A DNA stretch of 61,684 nucleotides from Paenibacillus kobensis NBRC 15729 (GCF_004000825.1 NZ_BILZ01000035.1:1-61684), one strand, 5' to 3'. Shown: positions 50,747 through 61,244, numbered from the stretch's first letter. Numbers and translations: made by a program. Notes: generated from the sequence alone by a model not told the origin.

Positions 50747-53700
50747 TCACTTCTTCATGCTAAGCACCCGCTGCAGAATGGCCCGGTTCTGCTTCGCTGT
50801 CTCCGCCTCTCGAATATTCCCCCGCTGCAGATGAATCTGCTCAAGTTCGCCATAGATGTCGGAAGCGTCTTTCCATTTCTTATTTTCTTTGGATGCGGAG
50901 GCCCACGCTTCATAGATCGAGACGAGCAGATCCGTCTCCTTCTCCTTCTTCGCCAGCTGCGCCGCTGCCTTCCATTTCTTATTGGCGAGATCGTTCTTAC
51001 CCAAGTAGGACTGAACCGCGGCCAAATTATACATAATAACAAGCAGCTCTTTGCCGCCGGCGGTTCTCGCCGCAATGCTCTCCGCCTCAACTAACTTGCT
51101 GCATGCCTCTTGAAGCTTCCGTTGGTCTTGATAGATGGAGGCTAATTCATTGAGCGTAAGCAGCAGCTCCGCCCGCTTCCCGGCTTTGCGAATCATCTTC
51201 TCTGCCTTCAGGTATAATGGCAAGGCCAGGTCATATCGATTCTGCTTTCGATGGATAAAAGCCTGATTCACGAGGTTCGTGCGATACGCCTCATTGTTCT
51301 TGACGGCATCGAGCACCCTTCCTTCTTCCAAGAACAGTTCAAGTGCTTCACCCCATTGCTGCTTCTTGAACCGATGGCTTGCTGTCGCTTTGACCGCCCG
51401 TGCATATACGAAATGATAGGAGGTATCACGGGTCAGCTCTATTACTCTTGCATAAGCTGCCATCGCCTCGTCCACCCGGCTATCCTTCTCGTACAATTCG
51501 GCCAAGCTGCACAGACTGGATGCTAGCCCCTCCGTGTTAGAAGACGACTCGCATTGTGCAATGAGGGTGACGAATGTCTCGATTGCCCGATCTTGGTCGC
51601 CCAGCCGGGAGTACAGAAAGCCGAGGTTATGAAGAGCAGACGTCATCGTTGCGGCAATATCCAGCTTCTTCGCCAGAGCATAAGCCTCCTCGAATAGAGG
51701 CTGCGCCTTCTGATACTCTTCCAGCTTGCTGTAGACGCAGGCCTGCTCGAACACGTTTCTCGCCAGCTCCCGCTCTCTGTCCTTGCCCAACCGGCGAAGC
51801 AGCTGCTCGGCCTCCTCCAATTTCTTCAGCGCCTTATGATTCTGTTTGTCCTCGAACAAAATCATGCCTTGCAGCTGGAGAAGGGAACTTAGCAGCTCCT
51901 CATTCTTCAAAGCTCTGGCTATCGGTTCGGCTTCGCCCAAGTTCTTGAGCGCCGCGCTCGCTTTATCCGTTTCCCGGAACAGATCGGCTTGGTTCAGCAG
52001 AAGCAAAGCTAAGCCGTGACGCTCGTTCGTTCGCCGCACGAGCGCAACCGATTCCGCATAGAGAGCGACGGCAAGTTCAACTTGCTCTTGCTGCCGGTAT
52101 ATAGAGGCCATTTTGCTTAAACTTTTGGACAGCCCGATATAATCGCCCGTTGTCCGGTCCAAATCGGCTGCTTCCCGAAACAGCTCGATCGCCAGTTCAG
52201 TTTCCCCTGTATCCTTGTAAACCGAAGCCAAGTTGCCGAGCGTGAGGCTCAGATGGATATGATCCTGAAGCGCTCTCGTTATCCGTACCGCTTCTTTCCA
52301 GCACTTAATCGCTTCCTCATAATCCTCGAGCCGTTCCAGGAGCATCGCCTTATTATTGAGCGTACTGGCGAGACTGCGCCGGTCACCAATCTCGGCGCAT
52401 AACCGTTCCGATTCCTTGTAACAGTCCATCGCATCGGCATCTCGGCCCATATCGCCATACAAGCTCCCGATATTATTAAGCATCGTTGCAAGGGCGTCTA
52501 TCTCCCCATATTTCCTGGCGATGTACTCCGCTTCCTTGAACAGCTGCAGCGCCTTATCCAAGTCCCCTTGCTGCTGATAAATGACGGCCTGACTGTTGCA
52601 GCTGCTAGCCAAGCTTGTTTCATTGTTGCTCCGCTTGGCCTCTGCGGCAGCATCCTTATGCATCTGCAGCGCTTCTTCCACGCGGCCTAACCGGCTGAGA
52701 ATTTGACCCTTGTTGTTCATAATGGTCGGCGCAGCCGCGGGCTTGCCCGTTTTTCTTAAGATCGATTCCGCCTTCTCATACAGCTCCAGCGCTTTCTCAT
52801 CCTTCTCCAGATAATAATAGATGCCCGCCTGGTTATTCAGGTAAGCACTCACCTTCACCTGTTCATTCGCTTTCCTCGCTCTATTCTCCAGTTCCTGGTA
52901 TAGAACAAGAGCTTCCTCATACCTGTGGGTGTCATTAAACAATTTCGTGCAAAGCTCGACCAGCTCGTCGCTCTGATTCTCCCGCTGCGATAACACGGAG
53001 CGGTATGCCGCTTGTGCACTGTACGGACCGCTCTTCTCCAGAACGGTCCATTGACGCAGTAGAGCGTAGCTGTCCAGCCGGTTCTGTTTCACTAGAAAGG
53101 CCTCTTCTCCCATCAGAAGGTGCAATCGGTCCCACTGGGCGGATGCCATAAGATGCGACGGAAGCTCCCAGATCTTCCGCTCCGTCCAGTCCTCCCCGTC
53201 TTTGTTGTCAAAATAATCAGCAAGCGCAGCATGAATGTCCCGCTTCCCGGCTTCCGTCAGCCATAATTGCTCCACCGCATCGCGGACGAAAGGATGCGAG
53301 AATCGGATGACGCCCGAGCTTTCGATTAATAAGCTGTCCAGATTGCAGTAGACGGGAGACCATATAGCTGACGGCAGCGGCTTATCCTTCCCGCCCAACA
53401 ATGCAAGAAGCTCCTGCTCCGTCAGACCGAACCGGGCGCAATGCATGAACTGCAAAGCCCGTTTTACGATATCGCCGTACGATTCATAGAACTTGGATTG
53501 CAGCCGCCGCAAGCTTCCCGTAACCAGCTCCTGAATGCTGTCGTGGGCTAAATATCGGTTAAGCTCGTTCTCCAGCTGGCCGAAGTCACCGAATAAGCGC
53601 AGCTCATCGAGCAGAAACCGCAAATAGAGCGGATTGCTCGTCGCCTTCTTCTCCAGCACTTTATCCACTTGCTTCGGGTTCAGCTTCTTGCCGTATTGAT

Positions 53701-54958
53701 CGAGGAAATGGTGCATATAAGCTTCCCTCAGAGGGGCGAAAGACTGCTCGTCCAACCGCAGCTCTTGAATAATGAAACCGTCCTGATGGAGCCTGTCATA
53801 GGTCGCGTTATCCACTGTCGAGATAATGAGAGAAATATTATAAGGGATCGCCGCAGGGAGCCACGTCAGCCAGACGCCTCCCTCGTATTGCAGCACTTGA
53901 TCGATGCCATCGATGATGATTGTGACCGGCTCCTTCGTATGCTGCGCGACCGTGAACAATCCGGCTGTAAACTTCGCTTCCACTTCATTCATGGAGGCCG
54001 GAAGGTCGAGCTCGATGTTCAAATCCCGGCTTATTCTCCGGAAGAGGAACCGCACGATATTCGCAGGGTCCGCGCTCTCCGGATTAGCCCCGATAAAATG
54101 CGCATACGTCCGGGCATGCTCCATCGCCCATTGCGCGAGAAGCGCTGTTTTGCCGGTGCCTGGCTTGCCCACGACAAACAGCGGATAAGGCGAGCGGCTG
54201 TCGACGAACTGTTCAATCCGCGCCATTGCCTCCGGCCGGTTAACGAACGCCCGCTGATGGTAGCGGGCGAGCATCTCGTGCTCCAGCTCTTCCCTCGCTA
54301 ACGGATCAGCTTGTTCGCTTAGCGGGAACAACTCGTCGATCAGCTGCGTTAAGTCATGGAGAAGCTTATCCTTGAGCTCGCTATAGCTGGCATACGACTG
54401 CAGCTTAATATGGCCTTTCTCCCGTTCCCCATGAAGACGTTCCTTCAGCGCAGCCAAGCCCGCTTCTCCTGCAGGGTCATCGTCATCCGCAGGTTGACGC
54501 TGCGGTGCCGACGCCGAATCTTTGATATAGAAATAAGCATAGGCGGAAGGGCTCGGATCGTTCAGCGCACCATACAGAAACTCGATTTCCGTAATCGATT
54601 TGCCCATCCAATCCTGAAGCCATGGCTTCTCTTGCAGCATATCGGGCGGCACTTCATCTTCCTTCAACGTCCAACCGTACCGTTCTCCTAACAACCCGAT
54701 GAATATCGGCCGGCTGTCGTCGATTCTTCTTAAGCAGATGGGAAGCACCTGACCGCTGTCCTTCTCCTCTTCCGTAATCCCCCATCTCAGGTCGATCTCG
54801 CTCCATAATACGCCGCGCTGCTCACAACGCTCGCGAATTTCCGGGAAGACCTCCAGCATCATCATATCCCTCTCGCCATGCATATCTCGAAAGGTCGAGG
54901 ACACGAATGCCGCTATGCTTCTTCTTCTCTTAATCTGTTCTATTATCTCGGTCGTCAT
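50747..54958 (-). CDS. DUF4062-STAND-TPR protein (signal-transduction ATPase)
   Basis: 1403 residues from ATG 54958 (GAGGTGA lies 5 bases upstream; the longer frame starting at 54997 lacks one). Residues about 12-130 are a DUF4062 domain, recognised by FVSSTFRDMHGERDMMMLEVFP and LRWGITEEE, a fold related to TIR and found in TEP1/NPHP3-type proteins. A STAND/NACHT ATPase follows: Walker A FVVGKPGTGKTALL at about 263, Walker B VTIIIDGIDQVLQY at about 349, and a helical winged segment to about 620. The rest is a long series of TPR repeats, about 18, such as EALVLYQELENRARKANEQ and ALVLYE-like units. STAND proteins of this layout detect a trigger through the repeats and are known in antiphage defence (Avs-type) and other roles. 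Confidence 0.88.
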   Translation of the reverse strand: MTTEIIEQIKRRRSIAAFVSSTFRDMHGERDMMMLEVFPEIRERCEQRGVLWSEIDLRWGITEEEKDSGQVLPICLRRIDDSRPIFIGLLGERYGWTLKEDEVPPDMLQEKPWLQDWMGKSITEIEFLYGALNDPSPSAYAYFYIKDSASAPQRQPADDDDPAGEAGLAALKERLHGEREKGHIKLQSYASYSELKDKLLHDLTQLIDELFPLSEQADPLAREELEHEMLARYHQRAFVNRPEAMARIEQFVDSRSPYPLFVVGKPGTGKTALLAQWAMEHARTYAHFIGANPESADPANIVRFLFRRISRDLNIELDLPASMNEVEAKFTAGLFTVAQHTKEPVTIIIDGIDQVLQYEGGVWLTWLPAAIPYNISLIISTVDNATYDRLHQDGFIIQELRLDEQSFAPLREAYMHHFLDQYGKKLNPKQVDKVLEKKATSNPLYLRFLLDELRLFGDFGQLENELNRYLAHDSIQELVTGSLRRLQSKFYESYGDIVKRALQFMHCARFGLTEQELLALLGGKDKPLPSAIWSPVYCNLDSLLIESSGVIRFSHPFVRDAVEQLWLTEAGKRDIHAALADYFDNKDGEDWTERKIWELPSHLMASAQWDRLHLLMGEEAFLVKQNRLDSYALLRQWTVLEKSGPYSAQAAYRSVLSQRENQSDELVELCTKLFNDTHRYEEALVLYQELENRARKANEQVKVSAYLNNQAGIYYYLEKDEKALELYEKAESILRKTGKPAAAPTIMNNKGQILSRLGRVEEALQMHKDAAAEAKRSNNETSLASSCNSQAVIYQQQGDLDKALQLFKEAEYIARKYGEIDALATMLNNIGSLYGDMGRDADAMDCYKESERLCAEIGDRRSLASTLNNKAMLLERLEDYEEAIKCWKEAVRITRALQDHIHLSLTLGNLASVYKDTGETELAIELFREAADLDRTTGDYIGLSKSLSKMASIYRQQEQVELAVALYAESVALVRRTNERHGLALLLLNQADLFRETDKASAALKNLGEAEPIARALKNEELLSSLLQLQGMILFEDKQNHKALKKLEEAEQLLRRLGKDRERELARNVFEQACVYSKLEEYQKAQPLFEEAYALAKKLDIAATMTSALHNLGFLYSRLGDQDRAIETFVTLIAQCESSSNTEGLASSLCSLAELYEKDSRVDEAMAAYARVIELTRDTSYHFVYARAVKATASHRFKKQQWGEALELFLEEGRVLDAVKNNEAYRTNLVNQAFIHRKQNRYDLALPLYLKAEKMIRKAGKRAELLLTLNELASIYQDQRKLQEACSKLVEAESIAARTAGGKELLVIMYNLAAVQSYLGKNDLANKKWKAAAQLAKKEKETDLLVSIYEAWASASKENKKWKDASDIYGELEQIHLQRGNIREAETAKQNRAILQRVLSMKK

Positions 54959-55001
54959 CGTAATCACCTCATATGGAGGATAGGTCCTTCGACTCACTCA
55001 A

Positions 55002-55010
55002 ATTATACCA
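55002..55010 (-). promoter_or_regulatory. Extended -10 promoter of the STAND gene
   Basis: On the minus strand TGGTATAAT matches an extended -10 element, about 45 bp before the ATG at 54958. No good -35 is seen. The remaining bases to 55183 hold no gene. Confidence 0.65.
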
Positions 55011-55183
55011 TGCGCGCATAAAAATAGAGCGCAGCCTATTCCATAGGCCCGCCCAATCTCTCATTCCTAATCATACTTGCTCTAGAACGCTAAGCCGTTA
55101 TACCTGTAATGACGCGATTAAGGCCGGCATATTCCTGTAGGTAGAAGCCAATTCGCTTTTAACGCCTAACGAGGAGGAGAACG

Positions 55184-58100
55184 ATGCCTTTTCCAAGCCT
55201 TGCGCAATTCGTCCCGGTGACGCTGAATGGAGCTCCTGTGACCGACCCTGTACGGGACGTCTCGCCCGATGAGACGGATATCGTCGGAAGCGCTGCTTAT
55301 CCGGCGGCTTACTATGCTTACGACGGAACGAATGTTTATTTCCGGATTCGTCTGAACGCCGATCCCCGCTTCAAGACCGGGTTCAATAATTTTGCCTGGG
55401 GCGTGCTGTTCGATACCGACGGCATCCCTTCCACCTATGAGTGGGTGCTCGCCGTCAATGGAAACAACAATTCGGTTGACCTGATTGTGAACACCGTTAA
55501 GATTCCGAACAGCTTTAACGATCAAGCCGAGGGCACGGACGGAAAAGGCATGCCGAGCTTCACCCAGCCGATCATCAACTACGACATCGCCCGCGCAGCT
55601 CCTACCGGTGACGGCTCCTCTTTCGGAGGGGGAACCAACTATTTTCTCGATTTCTTCATCCCGAAGGCGACCCTGTTTCCTCTGCTCGGCATTACGGACC
55701 AATCGTCGCTCCGGTTTTTATTCTTCACCTCGACCAACAACAATAACTTCAATAAAGACTTTATCGGCTCGGGTCAAACGTTAAGCGCGGCATTCAGCGA
55801 TCCGCTCACCGTGAACGGCGGGGATGTCCGAGCGAAGCTATCCGTGACGCAGACGGTTGACGGCGCCCCGCTTACGCTCATCGCGGGGCAATCCAGTACG
55901 GTGAACGGCACCATCACCGTGACCAATTCAGGCCGGAGCAGCGCCTCCGCAATATTCATTAATGCGCTGTTCCAGTTCAATAAGCTCGTATCGCTGCAGA
56001 CGGTTTCAGCCACCGACGGGACAGCTGTTATTAATCTTGCGGCCGCGACCTTAACTTGGAATATCGGCACCTTGAATGCCGGTTCCAGCGCGGTGCTGCG
56101 TTACTCTGCGCAAGGAACCTTCCTTCAATCCGCTGCAGCCACAATCGATGTGAAGTCCGCCAAGGCAGTCGACCTATTCACCGGCCAGCCGCTCACGGTG
56201 CCGCAAAGCACGGCCGTTGCCAGCGTCGTGTCCGTCGGAGGGATTACCGGTACCGTATTCGACAAATCAACGGGGCTTCCGCTGACCGGCGTTGCGGTTC
56301 GATCATTCAGCGTCCCTTCGGGGACTTCGAACGGTTCTGCCGTCAGCGGCACGGGAGGCTTATATTCCATCGCAGGTGTGCCGCCGGGCAATGTTCAGCT
56401 TCAATTTTCGTTGCCTAATTATCAGACCGCCACGGTCAACGCAACTGTCGCCTTCAATGCTGTCGCAACCGTTAACGTGCTGCTGCTGCCGCAGCCGGCT
56501 TCCGTTCAAGGAACCGTGACCAGCCAGGCGGATGCAAGTCCGATTGCTGGCGCGGCTATCCATCTTACCGATTCGATCGGCGCGCTGCTCGCACAAACGT
56601 CGACCAATGCGGCTGGACAATACGCCATATCCGGTCTGCTGCCGAATTACTATCGGATCAGCATTGCCGCATCGGGATTCCAGCAGCAGGATCTGCCTCT
56701 CACGTTAACGTCGGGAGAAACCCGTGTTGTGAATGCGGCGCTTGCTGGCAGCCCGGGTGCTGTCGCCGGCACCGTGACGACTGCGGCCGGAATTCCTATT
56801 GCAGGGGCTAAGGCGGAAGCGCTGGACAACCGCAACAACGTGCTTGCGACTGTATTGACCAATATATCGGGCGTTTTTCGGGCGGACAGTCTTGCCCCGG
56901 GTCTCAACGACAGGCTACGTGTGTCCGTCCCTGGGTTTGTTACGCAAATCATCGGGTTTCAAGTCGCTGCAGGACAGACGACGACCGTTAATGTGAAGCT
57001 GTCAGCGGAGGCGGGCAGTATTACCGGCATCATCACCGACGCCGAATCCGGACAGGGACTTCCCGGAACGAGCATCCGGGCCGTCAATGCGGAAGGCATT
57101 ACGCTGCAGACCGCCGTCAGCAGCGCGGACGGTTCGTATTCGATTCCGTCCCTTCAGCCCGGCAGCTACTCCCTCTCGTTCTCGGAAGAGGGCTACGCAG
57201 CAGAGACGGTGGGCGCCATCGTAACTTCCGGAGCTTCGACTACGATTAATATCGCGCTCGAGACGCTCGCTGGCGCTTTAGCCGGAACGGTGACCGACCT
57301 CGCCGGCGTCCCTCTTGAGGATGTCGTCATAAGGGTATACCTCAATAACATTATTATTGCCCGCGTCTCTTCCGCAGAGGACGGCACCTATATGATCGGC
57401 AATCTCGCTCCGGGTGTCTATACGATTTCCGCCCGAACGGACGGCTTTGGCGGGGATACATTCGGAGTCATCATCGAACCGTCGTTGACAACGAATGCCG
57501 ATTTCCGGCTCGTCCCAGACCCTGGCATGATCGTCGGCAAAATTACGGACATTGCGGGAAATCCGATTGTCGGTGCGGCGGTCGCCGTTCAGAATAATGT
57601 CGACGGCGGACCCGTCCTTCTTACACGCATCCTCTCGGAAACGGACGGCGCTTATATCATTGCCGGCCTCGCGCCAGGCAACTACATCGTCAACGTGTCT
57701 GCCGCCGCTTTCCAGAACCAATTTGCCAGCGCTCTTGTCCGGTCGGATGCCCAAACGCCGCTCGATTTCAAGCTCTTGCCAAGCCCCGGCACCATCAGCG
57801 GCTCTGTACTTGACAGCTCCGGCAACCCGCTCGTCGGCGCAGGCATTCAAATTCGCGTCACGAGCGCGAACGGGATAACGGTATTCAGCCTGTTCACCGA
57901 CCCGGTCGGCCAATTCCAGTCCAGCAGTCTAACGCCGGGCATCTATACCGTCTTCGCCTCTGCCGACAGCTTCCAGACCGCTTCCGCTACGGTAGCGGTC
58001 GCCTCAGGAGCGACGGAGAAGTTGACGCTCGTTCTCTATCCCGAGCCCGGATCGATTCAAGGAACGGTCGTCGATCTCCTTACCGGAGCAGGCCTGCCAG

Positions 58101-60922
58101 GTGTCGTATTGAACATTACGGACCAGAACAACTTCCTGGTCGGCATCACCGTTACGGACAGCGATGGCCGCTTCGATGCAACAGGCATAGCGCCAGGCAA
58201 CTATACGATCGTGGCCCAAGAGAACGGGTATCAGAGCAATACGTTCGGCGTCATCGTTAACGCCAATGCCATTACGCCGGCATCCATTCCTCTATCGCCG
58301 AATCCAGGCACCATTAATGGAACGTTAAGGCCGCCGATCGGCGGAGCGGTCGTGCAGTTGACTAATCTCAACAACGTACAAGTCGCCACAACCGTAACGG
58401 AGCCGGATGGCAGCTTCACCTTCAGTACCGTGCAAAGAGGGTCCTATCTGCTGACTGCCGTTGCTCCCGGGTATTCGTCCGGCGTCATCGGAGCGACCAT
58501 TGTGCCTGGCGGCGTTGACGATGTCGTGATCGACCTTACGTCCAATCCCGGTACGGTCGAAGGGTTCGTCCGGGATATAGCTGGCCAACCGCTACCTCAA
58601 GCAGCCGTCAAAGTGGTGAATGGCAATGAATCCATCCGCGGGATCGGCCAAGCGCAAGCGGACGGCAGCTATATCATCGGCAACTTGCCGCTGGGCACGC
58701 TGACGGTCATCGCTTCCGCATCAGGCTTCAGCAATGAGATCAAAGGCGTGAACCTGAGCCCCGGCGAGCTGGTATCCAGCTTCAATTATGAACTGGCACC
58801 TAATCCAGGCTTCGTTAACGGTCAAATCACGGATGGCGTAACCGGCCAGCCAATCGGGGGCGCGGATGTCGAAATCCGCATACTTGGCGCTTCCGGGCTG
58901 TCTGTCACCTCGGTCTCGGCCAGCATGTTCGGCAACTATCAAATTTCCGGGCTGCAGCCCGGACCTTACCTCGTCGTCGCACGGGCGGACGGCTATAGCA
59001 CCGGAACAGCCGGCGCTATTGTCATAAGCGATCAGAGCACGATCGCTTCCATCGCTTTAGCGCCAGCCTTCGGCAGTCTCATCGGAACGGTTACCGATCT
59101 GTCTGGTAATCCGATTTCGTCCGTTAATACGCAGCTTCGGCTGTTCACGCAAGAAGGGATTCTGATCAACACATTTTTTGCCGGCGTGGACGGCACATTC
59201 TTCGGCGGCGATCTCCCGGCGGGCGAGTTCACGCTGAACGTATCGTCTCCCGGATTCGAGGGCGAGACGATCGGCGTCTTCATCAAGGCGGGAAGCAGCA
59301 CCGCCGTTGCGATAAGACTGGCCGCGCCGGTCGCAGCGGTCACCGGCCAAGTCGTCGATGCTTCAACCGGTGCAGGCATCTCGGGCGCCGTCATCAACGT
59401 CACGGATGTGTATGGACATCCGGTTAGTCCTTCCTTCTCGGATGAGAACGGCAATTTCGGACTGTCGGGCATTCCGGCAGGCAATCTGATCGTGACCGCT
59501 TCGACTCCCGGAGCCGGAACGGACTCCGGCGCCATTGTGACGGCGCCAGGCCAGACGACGAACGTTCAGCTTTCCTTGACGCCGAATCCGGGCAACGTGT
59601 TCGGATTTGTCAGCGATTCAGCGGACGGGTCCGATCTGTCCGGGGCAACCGTGCGTATTTATGACGGCGTTACCGGGGCGTTGATCGCAACCGTCATTAC
59701 CGACAACGGAGGCGTCTACACGTATCCGAACTTGCCGGCAGGCCCTTACACGGCAAGCGCGGCCGCTTCGGGCTACGCTTCCGAGCTCGGCGGCTTCACG
59801 ATCGTCTCCGGCGCAACGACGCGTTTCAGCTTCACCCTCGACAAGCTTCCTGGCCGGATAAGCGGCAGAGTGACGGCTGACCCCGGCGGGACGGCTATTC
59901 AAGGCGCCACTCTCGTTCTGCGGCAGTATAACAATTTTGGACCGGTGATCTCATCTATCTTGACCGACTCGGACGGGAACTACGATCTGGGGGAAGTTGC
60001 AGCGGCTAATTACATCGTGACCGCCTCGCAGTCCGGCTTCGTAACGATTCAAACGTCAGCATCCGTGTTGCCTGGCCAAAATGCCGCCGTTAATTTCTCG
60101 CTTGCGCCAGCGCCGCTATCCGTCAGCGGAAAGGTAACGGACGTCGGAACGGGTGCGAGCCTGCCGGACAGTTCCATCGTTATTATCGATGATAATGGGG
60201 TTATCGTAGGGAACGGAGTAACGGACAAATCCGGACAATACACCGTCCCGAGCGTACCGGCAGGCAACTTGACCGTCATCGCAAGCGATCCCGGCTATCA
60301 AAGCGGCACCGGCTATGTCATTCAACCGGTACAGCAAGTACCGCCGACCCGTAATCAGACGGCGGACCTCTCTTTGAACAACGGTCCGGCTGCCATTGAA
60401 GGGACGGTTGTCGATGATACCGTCGGCTCTCCCGTTTCCGGTGCGATCGTTACGGTGCTGGAGCCGGTGAACAATGTGCCGCTTGGAACGACGGTGACGG
60501 ATGGAACCGGAAGCTATCAGATTGGCGGGCTGGTGCCCGGCGCACCGTATACGGTAACCGTCTCGTCTCCCGATTTCGGCTCCGTCGCGCTCGGCGCAAG
60601 AGCCGGGGCTGCCGCGGGCACGATCGGCAAGGCTGATCTGGCTCTCCGGTCTGCCTTCGGAACTTTGACCGGAACGATCCGCGATGCCAAAGGCAATCCT
60701 CTAAATTATGCTTTGGCCGAGGTCACGACGGATGAGCAGCTTCTTGTCCGCAACATGATCAGCAATACAACCGGCCGGTACACGATAACCAACGTAGCCG
60801 CAGGCGGCCCGCCTTCCCGGTTCTCTTTCCCAGGGAAACAGACCGCCATCGCGAGGCCCGTTATCGTGAACGGGCAAACGACGGTGTTGGATATTATTCT
60901 ATATGATGAGGAAGAGGAGTAA
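55184..60922 (+). CDS. Giant protein of carboxypeptidase-regulatory-like repeats
   Basis: 1912 residues. Residues about 1-210 form a beta-sandwich-like N-terminal domain with AYDGTNVYFRIRLNADPR and FAWGVLFDTDG, probably carbohydrate- or surface-binding. A DUF11-like domain follows (about 215-340). From about 350 to 1905 there are roughly 19-20 copies of an 80-residue carboxypeptidase-regulatory-like repeat, each with G-x-V-x-D-x-x-G-x-P-(L/I)-x-G-A then DG-x-Y-x-I-x-x-(L/V)-x-P-G. It ends in four Glu. No signal peptide and no LPXTG or S-layer anchor is visible, so its route to the surface is unclear; spore coat use or non-classical export are possible. CGAGGAGGAG precedes the ATG. Confidence 0.88.
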   Translation: MPFPSLAQFVPVTLNGAPVTDPVRDVSPDETDIVGSAAYPAAYYAYDGTNVYFRIRLNADPRFKTGFNNFAWGVLFDTDGIPSTYEWVLAVNGNNNSVDLIVNTVKIPNSFNDQAEGTDGKGMPSFTQPIINYDIARAAPTGDGSSFGGGTNYFLDFFIPKATLFPLLGITDQSSLRFLFFTSTNNNNFNKDFIGSGQTLSAAFSDPLTVNGGDVRAKLSVTQTVDGAPLTLIAGQSSTVNGTITVTNSGRSSASAIFINALFQFNKLVSLQTVSATDGTAVINLAAATLTWNIGTLNAGSSAVLRYSAQGTFLQSAAATIDVKSAKAVDLFTGQPLTVPQSTAVASVVSVGGITGTVFDKSTGLPLTGVAVRSFSVPSGTSNGSAVSGTGGLYSIAGVPPGNVQLQFSLPNYQTATVNATVAFNAVATVNVLLLPQPASVQGTVTSQADASPIAGAAIHLTDSIGALLAQTSTNAAGQYAISGLLPNYYRISIAASGFQQQDLPLTLTSGETRVVNAALAGSPGAVAGTVTTAAGIPIAGAKAEALDNRNNVLATVLTNISGVFRADSLAPGLNDRLRVSVPGFVTQIIGFQVAAGQTTTVNVKLSAEAGSITGIITDAESGQGLPGTSIRAVNAEGITLQTAVSSADGSYSIPSLQPGSYSLSFSEEGYAAETVGAIVTSGASTTINIALETLAGALAGTVTDLAGVPLEDVVIRVYLNNIIIARVSSAEDGTYMIGNLAPGVYTISARTDGFGGDTFGVIIEPSLTTNADFRLVPDPGMIVGKITDIAGNPIVGAAVAVQNNVDGGPVLLTRILSETDGAYIIAGLAPGNYIVNVSAAAFQNQFASALVRSDAQTPLDFKLLPSPGTISGSVLDSSGNPLVGAGIQIRVTSANGITVFSLFTDPVGQFQSSSLTPGIYTVFASADSFQTASATVAVASGATEKLTLVLYPEPGSIQGTVVDLLTGAGLPGVVLNITDQNNFLVGITVTDSDGRFDATGIAPGNYTIVAQENGYQSNTFGVIVNANAITPASIPLSPNPGTINGTLRPPIGGAVVQLTNLNNVQVATTVTEPDGSFTFSTVQRGSYLLTAVAPGYSSGVIGATIVPGGVDDVVIDLTSNPGTVEGFVRDIAGQPLPQAAVKVVNGNESIRGIGQAQADGSYIIGNLPLGTLTVIASASGFSNEIKGVNLSPGELVSSFNYELAPNPGFVNGQITDGVTGQPIGGADVEIRILGASGLSVTSVSASMFGNYQISGLQPGPYLVVARADGYSTGTAGAIVISDQSTIASIALAPAFGSLIGTVTDLSGNPISSVNTQLRLFTQEGILINTFFAGVDGTFFGGDLPAGEFTLNVSSPGFEGETIGVFIKAGSSTAVAIRLAAPVAAVTGQVVDASTGAGISGAVINVTDVYGHPVSPSFSDENGNFGLSGIPAGNLIVTASTPGAGTDSGAIVTAPGQTTNVQLSLTPNPGNVFGFVSDSADGSDLSGATVRIYDGVTGALIATVITDNGGVYTYPNLPAGPYTASAAASGYASELGGFTIVSGATTRFSFTLDKLPGRISGRVTADPGGTAIQGATLVLRQYNNFGPVISSILTDSDGNYDLGEVAAANYIVTASQSGFVTIQTSASVLPGQNAAVNFSLAPAPLSVSGKVTDVGTGASLPDSSIVIIDDNGVIVGNGVTDKSGQYTVPSVPAGNLTVIASDPGYQSGTGYVIQPVQQVPPTRNQTADLSLNNGPAAIEGTVVDDTVGSPVSGAIVTVLEPVNNVPLGTTVTDGTGSYQIGGLVPGAPYTVTVSSPDFGSVALGARAGAAAGTIGKADLALRSAFGTLTGTIRDAKGNPLNYALAEVTTDEQLLVRNMISNTTGRYTITNVAAGGPPSRFSFPGKQTAIARPVIVNGQTTVLDIILYDEEEE

Positions 60923-60943
60923 GGCTGGGGAGGGCTATGAAGA

Positions 60944-60991
60944 AGGGGCACGATCAAGGTCATGAGGTGACTTTGATCGTGCCCCTCTTTT
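60944..60991 (+). terminator. Terminator of the giant repeat protein gene
   Basis: GGGGCACGATCAA and TTGATCGTGCCCC form a 13-bp stem with more pairing inside, followed by TCTTTT. It is 22 bp past the stop. Confidence 0.93.
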
Positions 60992-61032
60992 GTGGAAGAG
61001 AGTTTTATTGTGTGAGAAGCACGTCTGCTATC

Positions 61033-61232
61033 TTCATTGCATTATGTACAATGAGAACAATACATAGATGTGCAAGACATGGGTCTCATTGTATGGCGTA
61101 CAACGAAACTAACCGCTTAACCGCCAAATGGCCTCCATTCTGCCCATTTCATGTGTTTTCCATTGTACGATATACAACGAACCCTTTCACTTGCGCCGAA
61201 TGAGCAATTTTCATTGTACAAAGCGCAATGAA
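61033..61232. repeat. Four-copy palindromic repeat element (tetrad 3)
   Basis: Four copies of a 21-bp quasi-palindrome close to CATTGTAC-N5-TACAACGAA start at 61035, 61087, 61161 and 61212. Copy 1 matches the reverse complement of copy 4 at 19 of 23 positions, and copy 2 that of copy 3 at 17 of 23. No gene is seen between 60992 and 61420 apart from this and the short repeat at 61245. Confidence 0.78.
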
Positions 61233-61244
61233 GATGGTTAGTTG

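Noticed and set aside
55166-55702. 178-residue minus-strand frame at the start of the giant repeat gene
   Set aside because: Antisense to a gene with a clear ribosome site and domain structure.
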